Source of the DNA: Phycomyces blakesleeanus NRRL 1555(-)
Taxonomy: Eukaryota > Mucoromycota > Mucoromycetes > Mucorales > Phycomycetaceae
DNA length: 64,000 bases
Assembly (NCBI RefSeq): GCF_001638985.1
Contig: NW_017265155.1
Location: 124,001 to 188,000, forward strand
Reading direction: 5' to 3'
Both the position numbers and the translations under genes were made by a program. This document shows positions 23,301 through 33,360 of this stretch, one piece after another (position 1 is the stretch's first letter; every line of letters starts with the position of its first letter). Under the pieces are notes generated by a model that saw only the letters and a list, made by a program, of their open reading frames with translations, ran no database searches and was not told the DNA's origin.

Positions 23301-24185
23301 GTTAATAGCCCTCCCTCTCATCCGCCCTACCGACAATCTTGGCGAGACCTGAAGGTTAACCACCTATACCAAATTGATCATAATTTGGACGTCCTGATGC
23401 CCATTGCCCCTGCTAGACCTCTTCCTCGATTTATCACTCTTAATCGTATCCTGCAAAGACTTCTCGACCGTTCACTTGTGGCTCACCCTATCCTTTTCAG
23501 AGCTTGTATTCCTACATTCATCCTAGAATCGCGACATTTGGATATGCCTCCTCGAGATGGGTCCCCCTTTGACTTTGATCCCTTCATCTCTGCTCTGGTC
23601 CTCGGCAAACCTTGGTCACGCTTGTCCACGCGCTCTTACCGGCTGACCTGTTCTCATCATCATGCTAATGCTCAACCACTTAGCCCCCATCTTAGCCCTC
23701 GCCAACTGCACTCTTTCTGGTCTTTCGCACTTCCTCACCGGGCCCGTAATGTTTGGTTTCGCGGCTTACACAACAAACTATCGTGCCGAGCTCTTCTGCA
23801 CCACATTATGCCCTTCACTGTTCCTTCACCTCTCTGCAATATCTGCCAAATGTCAATCGAGACGCAAGAGCATTTTCTTCTTTCTTGTCCTTTGAAATCT
23901 GCGGTGTGGTTAGGCATTTGGTTAGAATTTTTCGGCACCGTCCCACCACCTTCTGCACTTTCCTCGGCATTCACATCCTTTCTCTTCCCTCCCACGCTGA
24001 ACCCCAGTATTCCAGCCGCCTCGGTTTTCGGACTGACCATCCTTGCTATCTGGGACCACCATTGGGCACTCCACTTTAACTCTGCTCCCTTTTTACCTTC
24101 CTTGGTTCTTGCCACTGCTAGGAAATCAATCTCCCGCATCTGCTCAGAGCTCGAGCTTGACTCCGCTGACTCTTCCCTCGCATAA
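20385..24185 (+). CDS. LINE ORF2, AP endonuclease and reverse transcriptase
   Basis: 1266 aa with no stop or frameshift. The N-terminal APE-type endonuclease (~1-230) shows TMNCRGL, LALQETHA, LLGDFN and WSDHCLL, covering the catalytic N, E, D and H positions. The reverse transcriptase (~490-780) shows LLPKKGDLTSLKNWRPIAL, GFVQGRF, LLDQEKAYDRV, RGLRQGDPLSPILFNL and the catalytic LLAYADDLLVF at about residue 697. A C-terminal zinc-binding motif (CNICQMSIETQEHFLLSC) lies near residue 1150, as in L1-like elements. All catalytic motifs are present, so the protein may be active. Fungal relatives include the Mucoromycota L1-like elements described around Mucor centromeres (family knowledge, not tested here). 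Confidence 0.93.
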   Translation: MIKIGTMNCRGLPKVGHPESRSFFIRHLRSQGIDILALQETHASSSMLQDTFDQQFRSSSSLWSPHCGVVCLSPHIILTDPLFSPCGRCIITTVTHTDNKFSPFKMGVIYAPASRTPRYDFLSSLLSTPDLIPSNPSNFILLGDFNHAIHSNYALGRRAPLAWLQFLDNHMIDCVTPPGQNPQPTFHRALSSTTIDYILASPDLHPRTTDSQVRYIHQNWSDHCLLTVRLALPSTQSSGKGLWRANPRLARLTSFCTDLNTLLSTLIPALPANLSPQARWDSIKSEVIRFIKCFSRHLRPSLTDLEASLQQRRDRLIHRFRHQPAQNFQLPIVERLLQQVQLERVEIMSLRAGKHWREQGETSAGYLKRTIATRQSRKSIASLCHPATNEICSTPEKMTEAAAAFYEGLYTPDPIDQSALDDLLSHLPSDLGLSESRQTALTRPLSLSTIRSGASRTPTSSSPGPDGLPYEILRLILDHPVCGDLVSEVYNDALSKGIFPESWQSTCVCLLPKKGDLTSLKNWRPIALINTDAKVFTRLLNARMIPTVTSLVSPYQTGFVQGRFIADNGMLTRLVMAQAAKDGSAGVGLLLDQEKAYDRVHPEYFRQVLTHFRFPSSLVTSISNLFFSTKLQINVNGFLSRPLPQSRGLRQGDPLSPILFNLVFEPLLRRVIHDQSFSGFQPSVPAGLSPLSPIKLLAYADDLLVFLSDTGQLSRLHTHLNTYAAASNARVNLHKTQAFSLSGSPLPDWPSHLRTHNITDWHDRTSSSSLRYLGYPIFSSIAQRDSFGQALLSKIENSCILHGSRTLSFRGRATVMNSLILAQLWHVLRVVSFPVSFLEKIRTLMRRFFRFRSFPPIALDTLCLPRFQGGLGILDPITQQCALQLRWLKPIIQNPLGPRGLVPKWMASLLRTENTDCDPLLLWIFPDSRPRTHRSLDSPLHLVLKAMDHLPHKFDDVLTNLSTCLMLPLSSMVNSPPSHPPYRQSWRDLKVNHLYQIDHNLDVLMPIAPARPLPRFITLNRILQRLLDRSLVAHPILFRACIPTFILESRHLDMPPRDGSPFDFDPFISALVLGKPWSRLSTRSYRLTCSHHHANAQPLSPHLSPRQLHSFWSFALPHRARNVWFRGLHNKLSCRALLHHIMPFTVPSPLCNICQMSIETQEHFLLSCPLKSAVWLGIWLEFFGTVPPPSALSSAFTSFLFPPTLNPSIPAASVFGLTILAIWDHHWALHFNSAPFLPSLVLATARKSISRICSELELDSADSSLA

Positions 24186-24225
24186 CACCACATTAACATT
24201 TTAACAAAAAAAAAAAAAAAAAAAA

Positions 24226-24594
24226 GTTTAAATCACACAAAAACAAGTCAAAAACCAAAAAGCCAAAAACATCAAATAACCCCCATAAACCCTCAAAACA
24301 AATGTTGTAATTTTCTCTTTTGCCCTACTCATTCAGAGAACTTTAATAAATCTGAGCCTGTCACAGCTCCATACAAACAAAATTAAAAAATGAATAAAGA
24401 AAATGGTTTTTTTTTTTGCCTGGGCAAACCAATGAAGAGAAATCTCACCCCCCTCCTTCAAGACAGAGGACAAGACACCAGAAAGGCTCTGGTAGTGCTA
24501 TACATCGACTAAAACTCTCCACTCGCATATCTTAACTACGGGAAGATATATGAGCCATACCTACCATTAGGTTCTGGCTCGTCAAAAACGATGA
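24226..24594. other. A-rich LINE tail or flank, no gene
   Basis: Starts with A- and CAAAAA-rich DNA, a second A-rich run near 24384-24405 and a T10 run near 24408-24417. No target duplication or gene was found. Confidence 0.4.
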
Positions 24595-25807
24595 TTAAGT
24601 ACTTGTTGAGAAGTAAGGGTAGAAATGCCAATAAGAGCCGAACTTGCTCAAATTGATCACATATGCATCACCAACCTTTGTGTACATGTCAAGAATGCGA
24701 ATCATCTTTAGTTCTTCCAACAGTGTAGACATACCAGAATATTCTCGCGCAAGTAGATAGTTATTCTTTTGAGCAATGTCAGTAGGAAGATCTATGTGAA
24801 GATGAATCACTTGGGAAGAAGAAACCTTTTCAATAATTGGATGAACGGTTTGGCTTCCACCGTGCATAGGCATGAACAAGGCAAAGGTATCGTCACAAAG
24901 TTCACTGTTTACAATGCTACCGTCATCATTGTTATCTGCAAACTCTCTGGAACCGCCAAACAAAACATTCCAAAACTTGTGAACACTAGCAGTGTAATCA
25001 ATATATGTCTTAATACCTTTTCCACGAGACAATCTTAGTCCATTTTCAACGGGCCATGAACCGCCATCAAGGATATGTCTCATCATAGTTTGCTTCGCAA
25101 ACTTTAGACCAATATCCTTAGAGGTATTAAGCTTGTTGGTGTGGAATAGGTGTTCACGTATATGCTTATTAAACTGCTCACCTTTTTCCGTTTCAAAATG
25201 CAAAGGGGTGCCAAATCTTCTGATGTTGTCTGGAAGGTGTGTCAATAAATGTGCCTTAAGTTTTGATGTGTATGGGTTATGTCTATTGAGCTCGCAGTTT
25301 TTATCATAAACCAGAAGCTGTTTGATAAGACCTTTAACAGCGGTGTCAACTTCATGAATATATGTTTCTAGACCAGATTCTATGGCTCTAACAAACACAA
25401 GTGAGCAAAGTTGACCAAGTTGGATAAAACATGGAGTAATGTTTTTTAATACAGGATTACCAGTAAATTTTATCACTAAAATGACTGGAAGAATCTGTAT
25501 AAGACATTTGTAGTCTCTGGCAAGGTACGAAGCGCATCCACTAAGCAATCTTGTGAACTTTCGAGACATGCCTTTGGATTGCTTATAATCCTTCAAATAT
25601 CCCATAAGTTGTCTTAATTCATCTTTCTTTACCAGCACTGAATTTACCAAATCATTTACCAGGTATTCTGCAATACCAAGAAGAATAACATGCAAGATCT
25701 CTATGGGCGTGTCTTGCAATGGATCAAATGATTGTAAATCCAGTAGGATCTGTGTACCCACTGCAAAAGTCCGCAGATATTGATTTCTAAAATCCCTCCA
25801 AATGTCT
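24595..25807 (-). pseudogene. 5'-truncated DDE-type transposase relic (family C, copy 1)
   Basis: An open frame of 388 codons from 25761 to 24595 carries DTPIEILHVILLGIAEYLV, KAHLLTHLPDNIRRFG and ETEKGEQFNKHIREHLF, and ends with VINLSKFGSYWHF. All of these recur in the copies at 29555-33360 and 47590-51547. In-frame sequence continues upstream to about 25780 (RNQYLRTFAVG). The N-terminal half found in the other copies is absent, so this is a truncated copy. The C-terminal half itself has no stop. I cannot assign a named superfamily; the LHxxLLGxxxYL motif is typical of fungal Tnp2-like transposases. Confidence 0.6.
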
Positions 25808-26591
25808 TACTAAAATATTCAATTTTTTTTAATTTTAATTTTTATTGTTTTTTGTATGTTGTAATTTCAGATCGCTCTTTTTTGGCTATAAAATTACACC
25901 ACCATCACTTTCTCTGGCTATGAAATTACAACATTGCTTTTATTTTCTTTATGTTTTACACTTCTTTAATATAATTGTAAATTACACTAAAAAAATATTA
26001 ATATGAAAATTAATATAATATTGAATAAGATATAGATATTCTTAAAGTTTTTTTTCTTTAAAATGAATAATTTATATATTAACAGTATTTTTTATATGAT
26101 GTAAGTATAAATGGAAGAGCAAATATTTACTCAATGTATTCAAAGTGAAAATATATTAAGAGGAAAAAGCAGAAGTTGTTATTTCATTTTTACTGCAGCA
26201 ATATTTTCGCGTGATTTCTCCCTTTCATATAAAGGGCTATTTTATTTAAAAAAAATCACATACTGTGAGAGGTGAGAATTCCTTTCACAGAATTTTGGGT
26301 GTAATATACAAGTCGTCATAAATCCAAATATAGGGTTTGCATAAAAAATACTACGGAAAGAAAAGATGTTATTTTAATAATTCGCGCAGCATACATCTTG
26401 GAAATTGACTAAGCAATATATGAATGGTGTTGTGATAAAATGCGCAGTAGATGTCTTGAAGAAAAACTTGGCAAAGTGGAAGCATGACATGGAGCAGTAT
26501 TCTATCTATTTATAATTTATTTTTCACTATATAAAGGCCATGATTAAAAAATCTCAAAAACCATATCTTTTTATTAATTTATAACATCACT
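25808..26591. other. AT-rich stretch without genes
   Basis: Very AT-rich, with TTTAAA-like runs. It is the upstream region of the transposase relic beginning at 26592. Nothing else recognised. Confidence 0.45.
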
Positions 26592-29409
26592 ATGTCTAAC
26601 AATCGAACAAGAAAAGATTATATTATCTGCATGTGCACTCGGTGCACAGTGTCTAATCCATCTGGAAAGCGTCAAAGAAAGCAAAACGCAAAACGACATT
26701 ACAAACAATATGGTGCACCAGTTTTGGCAGCCAGTGCAATGGGTAAATAATATAACTAAAAAATGTTATTCTTGTGAATTTAATATAAATTATTCAATTA
26801 AATAGATATGCGAAATGAAAATGTTGATCGTATGGAAATAGACTATAATTCTGATGTTGATGTTGATTTTAATGTCAATGAAGAAGGTAAGAGAAAAAAA
26901 AACAAAGCGGAAAAAAAAAGTTGACGTCTAATAGTTTTTTATTATTATAGATTATGCTATTACTCTCAATCCATTAATCGACAATGAATATACTCAGCCA
27001 ATTCACGTACCTTTACTCCAAGAGGTTGCGATTTTTTTTTTCAGAAGACGCAGGCCCGCAGTCATTTGTTATTGATGGTGATGATATTAAGGAGGGCGGA
27101 ACAAGCTTTGGTTTTGAGAAAGACGAGGCCTTTGAGGATCCTGCATTGAGCTCGATGAAAATGCAAGGTATGAATTTTTACAAACCCTAAAATTCTTTCA
27201 TTATAGCACTTGATTTGATCTCTAACCGAAATGTTTGTATTTGTAGCTCATCAGTATCCTTTGAACAATATGCCTGTCTATATCCGTTTTATGGCTATCT
27301 TCATTGTTATCTTTCATTTGGTGTTTCTGGTGGATAATGGTGAATCGATCCTCATCGAATTTTGCAATATCCTTCTTTCTCTTTTTGATCTTACTGGTGC
27401 TCTTCCCTTGACAATTGACAGCTTGAAACACATCACAGGTTTCAACACAGCAACAGGCGGAATTACCGTGTATGTGACATGCTCAAAATGTCATACAATT
27501 AATCCTCCAAACACAAGCACAAAAAAATTGTACATTCAAATTATTCACTCATTCAAATAACTGCAACAACGCCCTCTTTAAATCTACAAGTGGCAATCGT
27601 TCTTCTCCAGTGATGGTGTATCCGTACAGTTCTCTCAAACACGCTTTACAACAACATTTCTTAACACCGAATTTCGAATACCGAATCAACCTTTGGCGAA
27701 ATCGTCAAACACTTGCAGAAACAAAAATGGACATATACAATGGCGCAATGTGGAACGAAATCAAAGACAATAATGGCAAACGATTTGTTGATGACGCCTG
27801 ATCTCTAATGTTGACTCTAAACATTGATTGGTTCCAACCTTTTGATGGACGAACTCATTCCAGTGGTGCCATTTATCTGTCAATTAACAATCTCCCTCGA
27901 AGTGAACGTCTAAAGTCAAAAAACATTATTCTTGTTGGTATGATGCCAGGACCAAAAGAAGCGAGCACTGACAGTATGAACAATTACTTGAAGCCACTTG
28001 TTGACAAATTGCTTGAACTGTACAATGGTGTGAAGATGTCCGATAATAGCAATGAAAATATAACTGTCCGTGCCGCATTAATGTGTGTTGCATGTGATAT
28101 TCCTGCTGCAAGAAAGACATCTGGATTCACAGGACATGCAAGCATATGTGCATGCCACAAGTGCCAACGTCAGTTTACCATGATACCCGAGACCACCCAG
28201 GTAGACTTCTCTGGATTTGAATATTCCACATGGATCAAACGTACAAAGGCCAGAAATCTGGATTATGCCAATAAGTGGAAGGAAGCCAAAAATGCAGCTG
28301 AGCGTACCCGACTTAAAAGAAGCAATGGCACTCGATGGTCTCAACTTCATTTGCTTACATACTTTGATCCTGTTTGGTGTACAATCATTGACCCTATGCA
28401 CAATCTCTTTCTTGGAACTGCCAAGCGCATGGTGCAGATTTGGAAAGAGCTAGAGTACTTTGACAACCAAGCTCTGTTGGCCATGCAAGATCTGGCAAAT
28501 GGTGTTGTTGTTCCACCTGACTATACACGTATCAACAAAAAGATAGCTGATGGATTTTCTTTCATGAAAGCTGACGAGTGGAAATCGTGGTGCCTTATTT
28601 ACTCTCCTTTTGTTCTGAAACGCATTCTTCCAGTGAAGCATCTTTCCAACTGGATGTTTTTTGTGAATGCTTGCCGTTTATCACAAAACCCTCTGTTACT
28701 CCTGACGACATATCCAGTGCCTATGCCCATCTCCAATAGTTCTGTAAAGGGTTGGAAAAGCTGTATAAAGAATTCCCTGTCACTCCAAACATGCATTTAC
28801 ATCTCTATCTGGGCGAGTGTATTAACAATTTTGGTCTGATTTATGCTTTCTGGTTGTTCAGCTTTGAAAGATATAATGGGTTGCTTAAGAATCTCGACAC
28901 AAATCAAAAGGGTGGATTCGAAGTAACTATGATGAAGCGTTTCTTGGAAAAGGCGTACGTTGGCAACTACATCCAATCTTTTGAAAAGAAATTCCCTGCA
29001 AGCACAGTTAATTTTCTACATAGCATCACTCGCAGTCAAGTTATTTTAGAGCAACCTTCTTCAATGAGCAGCTCATTTATATTGTCCACATTTGTTGAAT
29101 ACTCTATGAATCCTCGAAAATCAGTTATGGGATGTGAACCTTTGCCATCAGATGTGCTGTCATTCAAGGTCGAGCCAAAAATTGTCATGTGCAAAGAGCA
29201 TTACGAGTGTTTATATCAATATTATAAGGACGCATACAACAGTCACAATATTTTTGGTCACTACACACCTACTGACATTTCTTTCATTTATAGTAATTTC
29301 TAACGGTACAGCTGTTTCTATTGGTTTAGAGTTCCAATTTTAAGTTGAACCTGTTAAGGCTCAGATTTGGGTGTACGAATTTGATATAAATGAGCCAAAA
29401 GTGGATTAG
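26592..29409 (+). pseudogene. Tnp2/Plavaka-like transposase gene, broken (family A, copy 1)
   Basis: Starts with an intron-containing N-terminus: exons 26592..26742 and 26806..26886, then from 26951. It encodes a small Cys motif (CMCTRCTVSNPSGKRQR) and an acidic linker. The body has LPLTIDSLKHITGF, TLNIDWFQPFDGR, ILVGMMPGPKEA, CACHKCQRQF and TIIDPMHNLFLGTAKRM, the conserved blocks of this DDE family. Breaks seen: a frameshift near 27540-27560, an in-frame TGA near 27800, a frameshift near 28680 with a TAG near 28741, and further stops after 29303. The C-terminal part reads GLIYAFWLFSFERYNG before decaying. Confidence 0.75.
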
Positions 29410-29554
29410 TGTAATGTTTTAAGTGTCATGATAAAATTTTAGATGGTACAAAAATCTGAAATGGGGGGGAGAAGCGAAGAGAGCTGGAAAAGAAGAGATT
29501 TTATTGGACAAACCCCATTGGGAAAAATACTTTTTTTTTGATAAGTCATTTTTT

Positions 29555-32500
29555 TTAATAGATTTTTGCAATGTTCATCAACATCCACCAGAACATGCCG
29601 AATTTTGCAATGTTGAGAATCTTTTGGTTATTGGAAGACCCGACGGACAAGTGAATATCAACAGCCTGAACGATGTTGATGTCATCTTTGTTGACTTCAA
29701 CCAGGCCTCCAAGGGGCAGAACCACAATGTTGTTGTAATTGTCCATTACCATGGCTGGGGTATAGATGCAATTTATATTGCTGTTCAGAACAATTTGGTA
29801 CTTTTGCATAAAGAATGCCTTCCTCATTCTGTCTGCAGAGTCTCTTGCTTGAACGATCTTTACCTGACCAAGGAATAATTGACCATTTGATTGAAAAACA
29901 CCTGCAAGTGTATCGCACAAAGTGGGAGTCGACAACCCGGAATTGTCACTGTTGACACGAGAGCCAAAGAAATGGAGATTAAAGCATGGGAAATTGACAG
30001 GGGCCAGCTTGACAAAATCACCAATTGAACTTCTCACAGATCTTGTTCCATTACCAGCTGGTTTCTCTACGACATACAATCCTCCATTACAAAGATGCCG
30101 ACAGATGAATTGCTTGCCAAATCTTGTAGCGACGTCTCAAGAGGTGGAATGGCGGTTGATCTTGAATAAATGTTTGCGGATGAACTTATTGAACTGTTCA
30201 CCATTTTCAGTTTTGTATTGCAGCACGGAACCGAAACAAACAATGTTGTCAGTGATATGATGCAGAAGGTGGACCTTTGGCTTGAACGTGAAGTCTTGCT
30301 TAGAAAATCCTTTTTGGAGAATCTGGACATCCAGTTGAAAAAGCAGATCTGTTACATCAGTGACAGCGTGTTTTATCTGGGCAATATAGTAGTCGAAGCA
30401 CCGGTTGACTCCATGCATGTACACCAAAGACGACAGGCAGCCTAATGCATGCAAGGCTTTAATGAACAAACTTGCCAATGGTTTGTCACTAAAGAGCTTG
30501 CTCATAATTCCAGGCAGGACTTGAATCAATTCCTTGAAATCGCATCCAACAAACGAACCAGTGTGGCGAAGCTTGTTCCTGAATGTTCAACTGTAACTCT
30601 TACAAGACTTGTAAGAGTTTAGAGCTTCCTGGAGTCTTCCCTTTTCACTTGTAGTCAGCATCTTCTGTTTCCAGAGAAAAGTCATCAAGTATTTCGTTAG
30701 GCCAAGAGGAATAATGTGGAGAATTTCGACATGCATGTCTTTGGTAGGGTCAAAGGCTTCGAGTCTAAGAAATTCCTCACTTCCATTCTTGATATAACTC
30801 AATTCTCACCTGTTGTGATGGTTGAAGTTGAAGAAGTTTTTAAGAGGAAGAATTGAAGATTTGAAATTAGGAATGAAGATTCGTGAGAACTTGTGTAGGT
30901 TTTGTTTATTGAGAAAAATTTTGTATCAAAGTTTGACCAGGTTCCTACACTGAACTACTACTGCTATTTATATTGTTTTGGATTAGGAAAATTATATGAC
31001 TGGGGTCAGGTAATCGATCCTATCTGAGCCTTAATCAGAGCAACGTGATCTTGGGATAATTAATGTATGATTAATTATATAAATGTGTGTAGTCCCAATG
31101 AAGTATTAACATCGAAAGTAAATGTGTTTATGAGTTATAATTATGCTTATAATAATCCACTGATGTATCCCATATTATGGTGATATCATCATATGAAATA
31201 TCATCACTATCATGCATGCTAAACCTGTGTGTTAAATAATAAAGTAATCGGTAGACACCTTTGACTGGAATAGCTGAGGCCTTATATTATTTCCTTCAGA
31301 CTTATTCTCAATTACAGCAGTAGTCAATACTCATTTACAACAGCACCCATTGAGATATAGCTCTGACTGGGAATTGACATTGGCAAAGGCGTACAAGAAA
31401 TCCCTCGTTCTTTCTTCTGACCCACAGTGGTCAAATGGAGAATACGGCGGAGCGTCAGGGATGGAACCCTGTTCAATATGAGGCGAAGGTATGAGGCATT
31501 TTTGGCAAAACTTCTTGGCAGATGTTCCCTTATGCATGGCAAGCTGAGATTGACGAGGGTTGTCACCCATAAAGAGCAACAGGGGCGCAACAATAAGAAC
31601 TACTTCACCATGATCCTCAGGATATATCTCAATACCTTTCTCCAGCCTAACGAGGTCATCGATGATAGGGGGCAACATCTCAACGGCATTCAGTGTATGA
31701 TTCGAGGTACAAATGAAAAGAGCATTTTCTCATTTGTTTCTCGTCTCAAGTGGCAACGCAGCAAAGTACATTAAGTAACTGTCATACTTGTTGTACTGCT
31801 TTGTTGAATTACCGGAGGTATTGTCGGAATAGAGATTAAGTGGGCAGACAACCACTTTCATCAAACCAGAGCCTGGAAGTCTTCTCTTGAATTCTTCAAC
31901 ATGGGATTTGTTGAGCCACAAGTCAGATTTAACACCAGTAAGAGCATAGGTGACAATTTCGGCAGGGGAATAAGAAACAGAGAAACCACGTCCAAGGAAA
32001 AGATCACTGTCTTTTTGAACAGTAGACATAATCCTATCAACTTCAATGGTATACTTCAGGGTAGAGACAGCAAAGTTCGTAGAGTTTCCAAACTGCAGGA
32101 AGTGTGTATCATCAGGATGGTTCAGCCGAGGATCGTGGCCACCATAAACCTGGAACGCATTGGCAAGTATGGATCCGTCCTTGGTGAAAAACTTCTCAAG
32201 AAGATACTGGTTCGGGGAGCCTTGGACTTCGACAACATCACCCACCCAGTAGTCCATTCCGTTTGAAGTGATCATCGGGTGCTGGAGCAATGGGTTCTCC
32301 TTCCACTTTTCGTCTTGGTTGAGATTCAACTGCTGGTTTTCCGTGAAGTCAGGAAGGGCCGAGATTTGAGATGATTTTCCGGGGCATGTCATGGTAAACT
32401 TGATGTAATCAGATGGTTTGTTCATCCAAAGTACATGTCGTTCATTGTCTTGGTTCACAACATCGAAACTGGCAGTAGGAAAAACAGGGATCTGGTTCTT

Positions 32501-33360
32501 TTTCTGCTTGTGATAGTTAATCACAGCATTTGGTATTGGAAAATCCAGTGCTACTCCAGATTCTTCACGGACATCCAAGACCATCTTCATGGCAAACATG
32601 ATCTTCTTGATAGATCTTTCTGAGGCAAGATCTTCATTGCCGTAGAAGAGAGCATGTAAGATAAACTCTACTTTCGATTTAAACGGACGGGTGGGTCCAG
32701 TAAAAATGTCAGCAAAGTCATCGGGCCAGTACAATATCTGTCTGCTGCTGTCTTCGTTCGAGTAGGCATTCATGGCATGAGAAAGAGATTGGAAGGTTCT
32801 CATTTCTGCTGCCATTCTAGCGATATGATCCTGGCTATCATATTCTACTCTGGTGCATGTCTTCGTCGTCAGTGGTCTCATAATAGTCATCTGATGAATC
32901 ACTGTTCAGCAAAAAAAACAGGTTATTATCTATTTCAATATTGCATTACTAATTTTTACTTATGATAGAATGTGATCATCACTATATTCGTCTTCGTCAG
33001 AGATTTCATGGCCATATGTGTCCTGAGGGTTTTCAATAATAAATTCCATTGGGGCAGGTCCATTATTACTGTTCAGGTTGGTAGTGGCAGTGGTAGTGGC
33101 AGTGACAGTGCTTGCAGAAGAAGAAGGGCCATCAAACATAGCAGATCTAATGTTAAGGTATACTCAATTTCAGCTTTACATTACATAGTATTTTTCATCC
33201 TACTTTTAGGATTAACTTACCTTCTTTTTAGAAGTTTCTCATACTCCCCCATTTCGTTTGGATGTTTTTTTGTATAATGTCTTCTGAGGCCTTGCAAGGA
33301 CCCTAACACTCTTTTGGTTTCGCAGATGGTGCACACAAATTTTCGGTTGTCTGTAGCCAT
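29555..33360 (-). pseudogene. Full-length but broken DDE transposase gene (family C, copy 2)
   Basis: Reading down the strand: a start at 33360 with a C2H2 finger (CTICETKRV ... LRRHYTKKH; exon 33360..33221), a Ser/Thr-rich acidic exon (about 33157..32950), then the core from 32902 (FILHALFYGNEDLASERSIK, YWVGDVVEVQGS, LNLYSDNTSGNSTKQYNKYD). Further on are VDDLVRLEKGIE-type sequence and LLLFMGDNPRQSQL-CQKC, then after the inserted LTR at 30811-31342 come VEILHIIPLGLTKYL and ENGEQFNKFIRKHLF. It ends near 29555. Breaks: a frameshift at about 32840-32870, a stop near 31730, a shift near 30530-30590, and the LTR. The superfamily is not assigned. Confidence 0.7.
30811..31342 (-). mobile_element. 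Solo LTR, family 1, copy C (inside family C transposase)
   Basis: 532 bp, reverse orientation, bounded by TGTTGT and ACAACA. Flanks are TCACC and GCACC, a 5-bp target duplication with one mismatch. It splits the transposase frame after the codons for SELYLNGC; the frame resumes as ELSYIKNGSEEF once one duplication copy is discounted. Confidence 0.9.

Larger units (their letters stand above)
19024..24225 (+). mobile_element. L1-like non-LTR retrotransposon (LINE), apparently full coding length
   Basis: Two long uninterrupted ORFs in the gag-like then EN-RT order, ending in a run of about 20 A at 24206-24225. The ORFs overlap by ATGA. Composition is clearly richer in G+C and C-ended codons than the flanking 5 kb. 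The 5' UTR start and the target duplication were not identified; A-rich sequence continues past 24225, so the true 3' end may lie up to about 24410. Confidence 0.85.

Noticed and set aside
22134..24199. Minus-strand frames opposite LINE ORF2
   Set aside because: Antisense shadows of the reverse transcriptase gene.
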